Source: JBDNFP01 sp041689775 (GTDB taxonomy: Bacteria; Bacteroidota; Bacteroidia; Cytophagales; Spirosomataceae). From it: a DNA stretch of 52,107 bases. The translations under genes were made by a program, and so were the position numbers. Of the stretch, positions 42,240-50,922 are shown in pieces. Position 1 is the first letter of the stretch. Each line of letters begins with the position of its first letter. The stretch spans positions 1-52,107 of the forward strand of contig JBDNFP010000496.1 of the NCBI GenBank assembly GCA_041689775.1, in the 5' to 3' direction. The notes beneath the pieces were generated by a model. That model was not told where the DNA came from and made no database searches. It was given only the letters and a program-made list of their open reading frames with translations.

Positions 42240-43223
42240 TCAGTACTTCACAGGTATAGTTAGCCTGGTTACGTTCATGGCAGCCACAACACCATGCCCG
42301 CCCACGATGTTGGTATAGTTGCGCTTGGCTTCCACGAAAGCGTTTTCGATGCCTTCGATCTTAGTCACCGTTTTTGAAAACTCGAAGTATTCGGTAGAAA
42401 GTACCGCCATTTGAACGCGCAACTCATCCACCCGGTCGCTATCGAGTAGTTGTGCCCCGGCTACACCATTGAGTTCGATGACGATTCCAAAGGTTTTGTC
42501 CAGGCTGGCAAAACAAAGGTCATTATAGATGATCATGTCACCTGCCTGAGGGGGAGTCCCCGGTGCCCGATACGCTCCTGTCCAGAAAGGAGCTCGCCTG
42601 AAACAGTCGTCCTCACGATAGTCAAGACTACTGTTGCTTATTTCAACATTAGATACATTCCCAAAATGCCGATAACCTCTGGCATAAGGGGTTACGGATA
42701 CACCGTAGAAATTACCCGTCTCGAGGTAGTCCCTGATTGTAATGCTTAACAAGCGAGGCATTGCCCAGGAATTGAGCGAGGCCACCACCGTCTCCATATC
42801 AAGATAGGTTTTTTGCAGGCGTATAGCCTGGGGTACCTTCACCGGCCGGGATTTTGCCGTTGAGCCCATACCTGCCACTTTCACTACGTAGCTTTTTCCT
42901 GATACTATTGTATAGGTAGGCATAGAGTACATTCCATTGCCTTCGTATCTGAGTTTCCCTATGTTTGAGCCTTCCATCAGGAGCTCGACATCGGCATTTT
43001 CTACGTAGGGTTTATCAGGAATTTTCCCAGTAGGCGACCAGGTACGTCCCACAAAGATTCGTGGTACTTCGCCCGCCGTGAGTACCCCGTTAATGATTAA
43101 TTCGGGTTGATCAAAATCTATTTCATAGGGAGTATCCTTACAGCCGAATAAGCCAAACACCAGCAAGCCTATGCTAAAAAGGTACCCCTTCCTGAATTTA
43201 AAATTTAATCTGATACGACACAT
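42240..43223 (-). CDS. DUF4249 domain lipoprotein (cassette A)
   Basis: About 327 residues. MCRIRLNFKFRKGYLFSIGL leads to a lipobox (LFGC). The DUF4249 signature PELIINGVLTAGEVPRIFVG follows. The chosen ATG at 43223 lies inside the end of the TonB receptor gene, a 26-base overlap that couples translation. A start at 43262 is possible but would overlap more. Partner of the receptor encoded just upstream; function unknown. Confidence 0.82.
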   Translation of the reverse strand: MCRIRLNFKFRKGYLFSIGLLVFGLFGCKDTPYEIDFDQPELIINGVLTAGEVPRIFVGRTWSPTGKIPDKPYVENADVELLMEGSNIGKLRYEGNGMYSMPTYTIVSGKSYVVKVAGMGSTAKSRPVKVPQAIRLQKTYLDMETVVASLNSWAMPRLLSITIRDYLETGNFYGVSVTPYARGYRHFGNVSNVEISNSSLDYREDDCFRRAPFWTGAYRAPGTPPQAGDMIIYNDLCFASLDKTFGIVIELNGVAGAQLLDSDRVDELRVQMAVLSTEYFEFSKTVTKIEGIENAFVEAKRNYTNIVGGHGVVAAMNVTRLTIPVKY

Positions 43224-45543
43224 AGGGAAGAATTGGTAAAACAGCCCTTTTTGTAATTTCATTTCGGTCGAAAATAAAGATGGGAGGCGTGCCTATTGCC
43301 CGATTTATCGTTTTGAATTCGAGGTAATACGGATTGGCACGGTTATATAAATTATATACTCCAAAATTCCAGGCCGCTTCCCGATGCCGTCGGGTCGTTA
43401 GAAAATTGTATGTAAAAGCTACATCTAATCGGTGATAGGCGGGCATACGGTAATTATTCCGATCTGTATAAATCGCCGTCGGAAAACCGCTCAGGTCTAA
43501 TCCTGCGGCTTTTGGTAAGGTCACCGGAAATCCGGTTTGAAAGATCCAGTTAGACGAAACAGTCCAGCGATCAGCCAATTTGTAGTTGAGTACTGTCGAG
43601 AAAGTATGCGTTCGGTCATAGCGCGATGGAAACCAGCGTCCATCATTGATGGAATCAAATTGCCGTTGACTCTTGGAGTAGGTGTATGACAGCCAACCAT
43701 TTAATTTGCCTGCTTTCTTTTGGATCATTCCTTCAATGCCTCGCATGAGCCCTATGCCCTGAGTCGTGATGAGTTGCTGCCAATTCGTTTTCAAATCCGA
43801 CAGAATATTGGTACCCTGCGGGTAATCAATCAGGTTAGTCATCTTTTTCCGGTAAACTTCCACCGAGGCGTTCCATTGGCCTCTGCCGCCCACTTCCCAT
43901 TGCCAGCCTAAATCTACCTGCTGACTGTTCACCGGAGGCACGAACCGGGTGACGGGCACCCACACATCGTTGGGGATGCCTACACCATTGGAACTAAGCT
44001 GATGGATGTACTGATTCATTCGCGTATAGCCAAAGCGCAGCGTATGTTTCCTATGAAACGGAATACCCACCGAAAGTCGGGGCTCGGCTCCATAGTACGC
44101 TTTGCCTTCTACCTGAAAACGCGATAAGCGAAAACCAGCATTCACTTTAAGGTACGTAAATAAATCCAACTCGTTTTCTAGGTAGACTGCACTTTCAAGC
44201 GCCGTGATACGCCGACTGTCATTGTTGACTTGTAAAGTCGGTTGACTTGAATCAACAAAGCTAACTTTGCCGGGGTCAAAGGTGTGGGCTATGTTTTCAA
44301 GTCCAATTTGTATAGAAAAACGAGGGGTCGGTAAGAATTCGAGGGAACCCTTTATTCCCAGATCATTGATTGTATTGGAGAGATTGTATTCATTCCTCAA
44401 AACGGCTCCATCAGAAACCGGTGTACTGTTTTTATTGGCAATCCGGTAATCAAAATGGCTATAAAAACCGGTCACCTTCCCAAACAAACGCGGCGCCATA
44501 ATACGGTTATACCGTAGTGAGGCGGTAGTATTTGACCAATTCAGGGCTGTGCTGTTTCTTCTGCCACCGTTGTTCTGATCAACATTCGTAAAAAAGTCAC
44601 GATTGGTATACAAGCTGAGGTGGAGTTGTTCCTTCTGATTCGGCTTGTAATTCACCTTTGCGTTGATATCGTAAAACCAAAGACTTGTAAATTCATCCAC
44701 AGATTTTCCGGCCCACAACTTAATGTAGCGGGGCAGAAAAATCAAAGAGGTATTCATCTGACGGGCCGCTACCATATAGGATATTTTATTTTTAAGAATA
44801 GGCCCCTCCGACAGAATACGGGAGCTTATAAGCCCAATAGCTACCTCATGCTTATGCTGCTGGTAATTACCGTCCTTCATCGTTATATCCACCACCGACG
44901 ACGCCCGGCCACCATAACGCGCCGGAAATCCCCCTTTATACAAGTCGATATGCTTGACGGCATCTGGATTGAATACGGATAAAAATCCGAAAGCATGGGA
45001 AGGGTTGTAAAGAGGCGCTTCGTCCAAAAGAATCAGATTTTGTTCCGGGCTCCCCCCGCGTACGTACAGGCCTGAGCTTCCCTCCTGCCCTACCATCACT
45101 CCGGGCGTGTACGAAAGTGCCTTCATCAGATCGGCTTCCCCAAAAAGCATCGGTATTTTTTTGAGCAACGGAATAGGAATCGACAATTTCCCTTTGATGA
45201 AGTCGGGACGATGATCTTCCCGGATTACCACCTCTTCCAGCTCAGCCACGGACAGCTCTATCGTGATGAGCGTGTCTTTTTGCAGATCGAGGTTCAGTTC
45301 CATAGGTTGATAGCCTACATAACTTACCCGAACCACGGATTTACCCAGGGGTACCCGCAGACTAAAGTAGCCATACTGATTAGATGTAACACCGAATTGT
45401 TTGTTTTTAGATACGATCGAAGCCCCCACCAGACTCTCGCCACTCCCGGCCTCCAGTACTTTGCCAGACACCGTAACCGAACCTGGTTGAGCGACGGTTT
45501 TCAGGAATAAAAAGAATAAAAATGTGGTTAATTTGATCTGCAT
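43198..45543 (-). CDS. TonB-dependent receptor (cassette A)
   Basis: A 781-residue outer-membrane receptor. Signal peptide ends TVAQ (about 18). A carboxypeptidase-regulatory-like domain (about 22-105, VTVSGKVLEAGSGESLVGAS) is followed by a plug (about 125-235, with LYVRGGSPEQNLILLDEAPL) and a barrel ending LPYVSYQIKF. The gene is preceded by a strong hairpin only 10 bases before its ATG. Closely related in layout to the receptors at 8403-10826 and 47558-49885. Confidence 0.9.
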   Translation of the reverse strand: MQIKLTTFLFFLFLKTVAQPGSVTVSGKVLEAGSGESLVGASIVSKNKQFGVTSNQYGYFSLRVPLGKSVVRVSYVGYQPMELNLDLQKDTLITIELSVAELEEVVIREDHRPDFIKGKLSIPIPLLKKIPMLFGEADLMKALSYTPGVMVGQEGSSGLYVRGGSPEQNLILLDEAPLYNPSHAFGFLSVFNPDAVKHIDLYKGGFPARYGGRASSVVDITMKDGNYQQHKHEVAIGLISSRILSEGPILKNKISYMVAARQMNTSLIFLPRYIKLWAGKSVDEFTSLWFYDINAKVNYKPNQKEQLHLSLYTNRDFFTNVDQNNGGRRNSTALNWSNTTASLRYNRIMAPRLFGKVTGFYSHFDYRIANKNSTPVSDGAVLRNEYNLSNTINDLGIKGSLEFLPTPRFSIQIGLENIAHTFDPGKVSFVDSSQPTLQVNNDSRRITALESAVYLENELDLFTYLKVNAGFRLSRFQVEGKAYYGAEPRLSVGIPFHRKHTLRFGYTRMNQYIHQLSSNGVGIPNDVWVPVTRFVPPVNSQQVDLGWQWEVGGRGQWNASVEVYRKKMTNLIDYPQGTNILSDLKTNWQQLITTQGIGLMRGIEGMIQKKAGKLNGWLSYTYSKSQRQFDSINDGRWFPSRYDRTHTFSTVLNYKLADRWTVSSNWIFQTGFPVTLPKAAGLDLSGFPTAIYTDRNNYRMPAYHRLDVAFTYNFLTTRRHREAAWNFGVYNLYNRANPYYLEFKTINRAIGTPPIFIFDRNEITKRAVLPILPYVSYQIKF

Positions 45544-45553
45544 AGTCTCAATA

Positions 45554-45596
45554 AAACTTTCCCGGACAATGGGCTTGTGTTCGTCCGGGAAAGTTT
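45554..45596 (-). terminator. Hairpin just upstream of the TonB receptor start
   Basis: AAACTTTCCCGGAC (45554-45567) and GTCCGGGAAAGTTT (45583-45596) pair perfectly over 14 bp with a 15-base loop. On the minus strand the stem is followed by TATTGAG and the receptor ATG. It fits a terminator for the lipoprotein gene (stop 45615), but its position 10 bases before the start could also limit translation or read-through. Confidence 0.75.
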
Positions 45597-45614
45597 GCTA
45601 ATATATTAAAACAT

Positions 45615-46604
45615 TTAAATGGATTCAGTCCAACTTCCAGATCGTATCCCAGAAGACCAATTGTTATCCCCTTGACCAGTCCAGTCAAAATTACAAGAGA
45701 TAGTACCCACTGAGGAAGCAGTCCAACGTTCTTCATATCTATACTGAATTTCATTGGAATTTTGAACATAGCCATTAAAAATTTCTCCTACGGGGCTCGG
45801 ATATCGATACATTGTAAAATCGCCGCTTAGGGTAATATTTTGGGCATCGTATGCTCCCCATCCATACCAATTTTTTCTTTGATGGTTAATTCTCACACCC
45901 ATAGACCAGTAATTTTGTATAAACCATTAGTTGGTAGACCAACCCATAATTCGAAATCTACGATTATTAAATCCTGCACCAGGATTGTACTCAAGGTCAG
46001 CAAAATTATGATCGCTTGATACTTTTGCGTTCTTTGGAGGACTCATTTTGACAGTCTGATGAAGAACCTCCTTTCCGATTACATGAGGATTATCAACAGT
46101 AAATGACTCATTTTTGTATCCAACGTGCATCTTTAAGGTTTTCTCTTCCCCAATTTTATAAAGAGTATCTCCTATCTGAACCAAGCCTTCTTTGTTGACA
46201 ACCGCAGCAATTGACTCATCTAGAATTGCTCTATCGTAAACCTTATCGCCATTTTTATCGACAGAAACCTTGAAGGCTCCCTCATAATTAGATATACCCC
46301 CATCTTTAATTAGCTCACCTAGATCCTTAGAGATCAGCTCATTATAAATAACAAACATTGATCTAAATCCAGAATTTTGCTTCGTAAAACGTTCTATTTT
46401 TTCTGAATTTCCCAACGTAGCAAGCAGTTTTTCACAGGCTTCGGCTGAATTAAAATGTAAAATGCCATCAATGACAGCTAACTCATTTTTGTTGCCTACC
46501 TCATTAGAAACAGAAGATATTCCTATCTCTTTATGTTGGCAAGAGGAAAAAAGTTGAATTCCCCCATAAAAAGCAATCAAGCAGAAGATTTTTTTCTTAA
46601 ATAT
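45615..46604 (-). pseudogene. Lipoprotein pseudogene, paralogue of the 351-residue lipoprotein at 50923-51978
   Basis: Two open parts lie in the same frame, split by TAA at 45929-45927 (GWSTN*WFIQNYW). Reading through gives about 330 residues, similar to the 351-residue paralogue; matching stretches include VVNKEGLVQIGDTLYKIG against VLNKDGMVKIGKSLYKFG and RKNWYG against RKTWYG. The natural lipoprotein signal FKKKIFCLIAFYGGIQLFSSC is present, but the codon where Met is expected (46604-46602) is ATA, and no suitable ATG is in frame. A TTG start at 46670 exists but falls inside the repeat element. Two independent lesions make a pseudogene likely, although read-through or sequencing error cannot be excluded. 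Family not recognised. Confidence 0.72.
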
Positions 46605-46612
46605 ACATTGGT

Positions 46613-46707
46613 TTAAATGATTGAAAAATTGTTTGAGCTGTTTCCGAAAGTCCCCGCGTCGTGTCGCCAAACCTGCGCGGGGCTTTTGTTTTTACAAAGT
46701 AGTGACA
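46613..46707. repeat. Dispersed intergenic hairpin element, copy B
   Basis: Same element as at 41333-41429. The core stem is CCCCGCG with CGCGGGG, extended by GAAAG and CTTTT, around loop TCGTGTCGCCAAACCTG. The 17-base loop differs from copy A by a single substitution plus one extra G. On the plus strand the stem is followed by CTTTTGTTTTT, as in a terminator. It lies about 200-300 bases past the last gene of cassette B, at the same place as copy A relative to cassette A. Confidence 0.7.
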
Positions 46708-46811
46708 TAAGTTTGAGAAAAAAATTAACCCAGGTTAACTTCGTTCCGGCAAATGTTAAGCGGTCATACCATGCACTAGTATTTGTAACGTCGATTGGAC
46801 GTAATCATTTG

Positions 46812-46836
46812 CTTCACTCGACAGAGCCGAGTGAAG
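46812..46836 (-). terminator. Candidate terminator after cassette B
   Basis: A perfect 9-bp stem with a 7-base loop, CTTCACTCG and CGAGTGAAG. It is GC-balanced, with no strong T-run on the minus strand. Confidence 0.45.
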
Positions 46837-46912
46837 GCTAAATAGCCATTTCTTAATATTTTTCATTTTGAATGCAAATCCCAAAAATTAAACTTTGGGA
46901 TCTCCAAACGAT

Positions 46913-47476
46913 TCACCTCAGATAGAGTGTAATTCCCAGCCGAAGCGTTACCGCGTTGTTTTTTTCTTTTCCCAAATCACTCTTGAAGTGGTAACGGTAG
47001 TTGGCATCTGCTTCGAGGGCCACTTTGGGAGCTACAAAATAGGCCACACCCGCCCCCAAGGAGGCATTCCACCCCTCATCGCCCCTAAACCTGATTTGCT
47101 CTCCATTTGGCAACACCGTCAGGGCCCGATTCCAGGTATACCCACCCATGAAATTGAGAAAGGGCCGGACTTTCCACTCACCGATGTAGTAGCGCGTGAT
47201 AGCGTGCAGACTCGTGCTGTTGGCTTTGTCGTTAAGTTGATTCATGAAAAATCGTCGGTTGTGGTCTAGGGTAAGCTGAGTGCCCAACGCTAGATGATCG
47301 TTCACAAAATAACCGATCAAAGGGGCTGCCTTCAGGCTTACGCTCCGGCTTTGCTCCACCCCCTTAAATGCCGCATTCCCCGACAACCCAAGCAGCCAGC
47401 CGCCCTGCTCCGTTTGGGCGGTAGAAGAAAATGACAAGCAGAAAAGAAAACCTACCAAAAAGAGTAACTTTTTCAT
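46913..47476 (-). CDS. 187-residue outer-membrane beta-barrel protein (cassette B)
   Basis: Signal peptide MKKLLFLVGFLFCLSFSSTAQ, then a small barrel with typical strands (WLLGLSGNAAFKG, HAITRYYIGEWKVRPFLNF, GYTWNRAL, NASLGAGVAYFVAPKVALEA and a final LRLGITLYLR). Porin-family small barrel of unknown function. It lies 81 bases after the TonB receptor stop and is the last gene of cassette B. Confidence 0.75.
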   Translation of the reverse strand: MKKLLFLVGFLFCLSFSSTAQTEQGGWLLGLSGNAAFKGVEQSRSVSLKAAPLIGYFVNDHLALGTQLTLDHNRRFFMNQLNDKANSTSLHAITRYYIGEWKVRPFLNFMGGYTWNRALTVLPNGEQIRFRGDEGWNASLGAGVAYFVAPKVALEADANYRYHFKSDLGKEKNNAVTLRLGITLYLR

Positions 47477-47557
47477 AATTGAAATAAATAGATGTGATTA
47501 AAAAATGGAACTTAGAAAATTGGACTATCGGCCATCCTCTTAGTTGTGCCCCCCCCC

Positions 47558-49885
47558 TCACCGAAACCGAAACTCATAGCTCAGCGACGGCAGCACGGGA
47601 AACAGCGTGAACTTCTTCAACTGCCCCTCGTTCACAAACAGGAAGAACGCGTTCTGCTGGTTGTAGGCGTTGTACACGGCAAAGGTCCAGGTACGTAGTC
47701 CCTTCTTCTTTTCTCTGGAAGTCTTGTAGCTGAGGTCCAGCCGGTGGTAAAAGGGCATTTTCAGGTTGTTACGCTCGGGGAAAGCCCCGATCTGATGCAG
47801 GTAGTACAGCGGGCTGCCCGGTTGCTGAGGCTGCTGCAGGTACACCGGCAGAGGCGCGGCGTCGAACCGCTGCGTGGGTACGGTAACGTAACCGCCGCTG
47901 TTGGCGGCAAAGAGTAGTTGTAGACTCCGCCGGGAATTGAGGATGTACTGCGCCGAGACATTGAGCACGTGGCGGCGGTCGTAGCGGTAGGGAAACGTGC
48001 GGCCCCCGTTTAGCTCGGCAAACGTACGGCTGGTACGCGACAGCGTGTAGCTTACAAAACCATTGAAAGTACTTCCCTGCTTCTGCACCATCATTTCCAG
48101 GCCCCTCGACCGCCCGTTGCCCACCGTCACGCGGTCGTACCACCGGAGGTCGGGATTGCCCAGAAACGACGCCCCTTCGGTGTATTCCAGCTGATTGCGC
48201 ATGGTTTTGGTGTACACGTCCACCGACCAGTCGAGCAAAGTACCCAGCTTGCCGTATACCCCCGCCGAGTACTGCCGGGCCCGCTGCGGCGGTATGCGGT
48301 CGGTGATGGGTACCCACAGGTCGGTGGGCAGGCCCAGCGAGGCGTTGGTGAGCAGGTGCAAAAACTGCATGGACTGCACGAAGGAGGCCCGGAAGCCCCC
48401 CACCTCCCGCCAGGGTCCCAGCAGCAGCGATACACGCGGCTGCAGGCCGTGGTAGATTTTGGTCTGCACATGCAGCATGTTGTGGTGCAGCCCCGCCTGT
48501 ACCCGTACTTTTTCGTGGGGTCGGTAAGCATAGTCGGCGTAAAATTGCAGGTCCGTGACGTAGGTGGGTGGCGGGGGCGGCGGACCGTCATCGACCGCGT
48601 CGCCCTTTTGCTGCACAATGCCGGGCGCGAAGCGGTGCAGGGTGAGGGCGGTACCAAATTGCAGCTCGGAGCGGTTCAGGCTGTACACAAAGTCGGACTT
48701 GTAGCCCAGGTCGGAGATTTTGGAGGTGGTCCGGAACAGGTAGTTGTCCGCGTTCGTCCGTAGGCTATTGCTGATCTGAAAACGGTAGTCGGTCACACTC
48801 AGGGTAGTGTTTTTGAACAGCCGGGGGCCAAAGACGTGGTTCCAGCGGGCCACGCCCGTGAGGTTGCCCCAGCGGAAGCTGTACTGGCTGCGCTCACTGC
48901 CGGAGGTACCCCCATTTTTGTAGCCATCGTTGCCCGAGTAAAAGCTGAGGAAAAACCGGTTGCGGCGGTTGGGCTGAAAATTGACCTTGGCGTTGAGGTC
49001 GTAGAAGCCGATGCGGACGAAGTACCCCCCGGCCAGGCGCTGCGCCGCGCCGGCCAGCACGTCCAGCCAGGTGCGGCGCACCGAAATCAGGTAGGAGGAG
49101 GTGTCTTTCTTGATGGGGCCTTCCAGCAGCAGCTTCGAGGAAAGCGGCCCGAGCTGAAAGTTCTGCTTGGCTTCCCGGCGGTTGCCCTCCCGCATCGTGA
49201 TGTCCACCACCGACGACAGCCGCCCGCCGTAGCGCGCCGGCAGTTCGTTTTTGTACAGCTCCACGGCCGCCACCGCGTCGGGATTGAACACCGAGAAGAA
49301 GCCAAACAGGTGGTTGACGTTGTACACCGGCACGCCGTCCATCAGGATCAGCGTTTGGTCGGGGCTACCGCCCCGCACGTGGATGCCCGCCGTGCCCTCG
49401 GCTCCGCCCTGCACGCCGGGCATCAGTTGCAATACTTTGAGCACATCGGGCTCGGCCAGCAGCGTGGGGATGCTTTTGATCTGCTCGGCCGTGAGGCGGA
49501 AGTTGCCCCTTTCGTCCGACAGCGGCGTGGTGACGCGCACCTCGTTGAGCTGCACCTCCCAGGGGCTTACTTCCAGCCGCAAGGTGGTGTCGCGGCGGAG
49601 GTTCAGCGCCAGCGTGTAGGTGAGGTAGCCCGGTGCCTCCACCCGTAGCGCGTAGCGACCCGGCGGGGCAGCAAACGAAAAGTAACCGTAGGCATTGGAT
49701 TTGGTTTTGGGTACCTGATCCAGCAGGAGCGAACCCGAGGGTATCGCCTCCCCGCCCTTTTGGCTCAGCAGGTAGCCCGACACGGTCACATTCTGGGCGT
49801 AGGCCGACAGGGCAACGAGCAGCAAACTCAGGGTAGTGACTAGGCGCATGGCGTGGAGGGTTTGTGTTTTTTGAAGTTTTCTCAT
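47558..49885 (-). CDS. TonB-dependent receptor (cassette B), GC-rich
   Basis: A 775-residue receptor with the same architecture as the others: signal peptide ending AYAQ, regulatory-like domain (VTVSGYLLSQKGGEAIPSGS), plug (IHVRGGSPDQTLILMDGVPV) and barrel ending PSLSYEFRFR. The ATG at 49885 overlaps the DUF4249 stop by four bases (ATGA), which supports it over a second ATG at 49849. Its DNA is markedly GC-richer than its neighbours (65% in 49201-49260). A run of nine C lies immediately after the stop (47549-47557). Confidence 0.88.
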   Translation of the reverse strand: MRKLQKTQTLHAMRLVTTLSLLLVALSAYAQNVTVSGYLLSQKGGEAIPSGSLLLDQVPKTKSNAYGYFSFAAPPGRYALRVEAPGYLTYTLALNLRRDTTLRLEVSPWEVQLNEVRVTTPLSDERGNFRLTAEQIKSIPTLLAEPDVLKVLQLMPGVQGGAEGTAGIHVRGGSPDQTLILMDGVPVYNVNHLFGFFSVFNPDAVAAVELYKNELPARYGGRLSSVVDITMREGNRREAKQNFQLGPLSSKLLLEGPIKKDTSSYLISVRRTWLDVLAGAAQRLAGGYFVRIGFYDLNAKVNFQPNRRNRFFLSFYSGNDGYKNGGTSGSERSQYSFRWGNLTGVARWNHVFGPRLFKNTTLSVTDYRFQISNSLRTNADNYLFRTTSKISDLGYKSDFVYSLNRSELQFGTALTLHRFAPGIVQQKGDAVDDGPPPPPPTYVTDLQFYADYAYRPHEKVRVQAGLHHNMLHVQTKIYHGLQPRVSLLLGPWREVGGFRASFVQSMQFLHLLTNASLGLPTDLWVPITDRIPPQRARQYSAGVYGKLGTLLDWSVDVYTKTMRNQLEYTEGASFLGNPDLRWYDRVTVGNGRSRGLEMMVQKQGSTFNGFVSYTLSRTSRTFAELNGGRTFPYRYDRRHVLNVSAQYILNSRRSLQLLFAANSGGYVTVPTQRFDAAPLPVYLQQPQQPGSPLYYLHQIGAFPERNNLKMPFYHRLDLSYKTSREKKKGLRTWTFAVYNAYNQQNAFFLFVNEGQLKKFTLFPVLPSLSYEFRFR

Positions 49886-50829
49886 TTCCTTTCCCCCTCC
49901 ACCAGCACCTTCCTGCGGGCGTTCACCGAGCCGAGGATGCCCAGCCCGTTCTCCACGTTGGAATACACGTTGATGGGCTCGTAAAAGGGGTTGTTCAGCC
50001 CGCCATCGTCGTCCGCAAAGCGGTTCTTGATGGCTGTAATGGCCGTTTTCATGTAGCGGTCGTAGGCCCGGCTTACATTCATGACGTAGAGGTACAATCC
50101 TGCTCCGGGAGATCGAAAAGCTGCGGCTTGTACATAAAATGAAAAAACTACACTTCCTTTACCAACCTGAGCAGGCACTACTCGCGCAATATAATCGTAG
50201 CTTTTTAAAAGATCACCTGGTTCACGAGTAGCGTTAAAGTCATCAAGATATGGTGACGCACTAAAAATCCCAACCAATATTTCTTTAAAATAACGCGTTG
50301 TGTCTGTAAAACTGATTCTTGCATATTCAACACCCGAATTCGAGAACCAGATAAATTGCTCCCTATTTGAAGGCTGCCCCCAGGTTAGATGAATGTCTGG
50401 GTTACCGTTGGGGTTCCTTATTGCATAGGGCTTGATCTCCATGGTGAAGGGCAGAAACTCCGGCACGGTATCGGTAGCGCTCACTATCAAGCCATTTACC
50501 TCGGCCTCAACTCGGTAGGCGTGGCCCGGTTTGGGTTTGATACCGTCCAATTCGTATTTTCCTGGCTTCGTAGCGGGCAGCTCACCCAGCAAGCGTCCAT
50601 TTTCATAGCAGCGAACATGAGCGTTAGTAACTGGCGGGTACACGGTATCTGAGGAGAGGGGAGGCAACGTCTTGTGCAGGCTGATGCTTATGATGCTGTC
50701 GGGGTTCAGGATGCCGTTTAGTACTACCTGCTCGGGGTAGGTAGGGTATGGTATATTAACCTCGCCCAGACAGGAAATCAAGGCAAGGGTAATGCATAAT
50801 AAGCCGAGCGATATTTTAATGTAATTCAA
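49882..50829 (-). CDS. DUF4249 domain lipoprotein (cassette B)
   Basis: A 315-residue lipoprotein with signal NYIKISLGLLCITLALISC and the DUF4249 opening EQVVLNGILNPDSIISISL. The start is TTG at 50829, as no ATG is in frame upstream of the lipobox. It lies before, not after, its TonB receptor gene, the reverse of the two other pairs. Base composition changes inside the gene near 50100: the 3' part is GC-rich like the receptor, the middle is AT-rich (38% GC in 50221-50280). Confidence 0.82.
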   Translation of the reverse strand: MNYIKISLGLLCITLALISCLGEVNIPYPTYPEQVVLNGILNPDSIISISLHKTLPPLSSDTVYPPVTNAHVRCYENGRLLGELPATKPGKYELDGIKPKPGHAYRVEAEVNGLIVSATDTVPEFLPFTMEIKPYAIRNPNGNPDIHLTWGQPSNREQFIWFSNSGVEYARISFTDTTRYFKEILVGIFSASPYLDDFNATREPGDLLKSYDYIARVVPAQVGKGSVVFSFYVQAAAFRSPGAGLYLYVMNVSRAYDRYMKTAITAIKNRFADDDGGLNNPFYEPINVYSNVENGLGILGSVNARRKVLVEGERK

Positions 50830-50863
50830 AAGAAAATTTTAGCTTTGGTCATTCAAAATAAAA

Positions 50864-50899
50864 TTAACACACTTCCAAAATAATGCGGAAGCGTGTTAA
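50864..50899 (-). terminator. Hairpin between lipoprotein and DUF4249 genes of cassette B
   Basis: TTAACACACTTCC (50864-50876) pairs with GGAAGCGTGTTAA (50887-50899), one mismatch. On the minus strand the stem is followed by TTTTATTTT. It matches the position of the hairpin at 45554-45596 in cassette A, after the lipoprotein and before the next gene. Confidence 0.75.
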
Positions 50900-50922
50900 A
50901 GATTTTATACAAATTTAAATAA

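Larger units (their letters stand above)
46605..46912. other. Intergenic region between cassettes B and A
   Basis: About 308 bases with no supported gene. It contains the dispersed hairpin element copy B (46613-46707) and a small hairpin CTTCACTCG (46812-46820) with CGAGTGAAG (46828-46836), which may end the cassette B transcript 75-100 bases after the stop at 46913. Confidence 0.5.

Noticed and set aside
47549..47557. Run of nine C next to the cassette B receptor
   Set aside because: Tempting as a phase-variation tract, but it lies just after the stop codon, so length changes would not alter the protein.
48836..49648. A 270-codon plus-strand open frame, and several long minus-strand frames in 47761-49305
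   Set aside because: They are shadows of the GC-rich TonB receptor gene, with His/Arg/Val/Gln-rich composition and no domain; high GC removes stop codons by chance.
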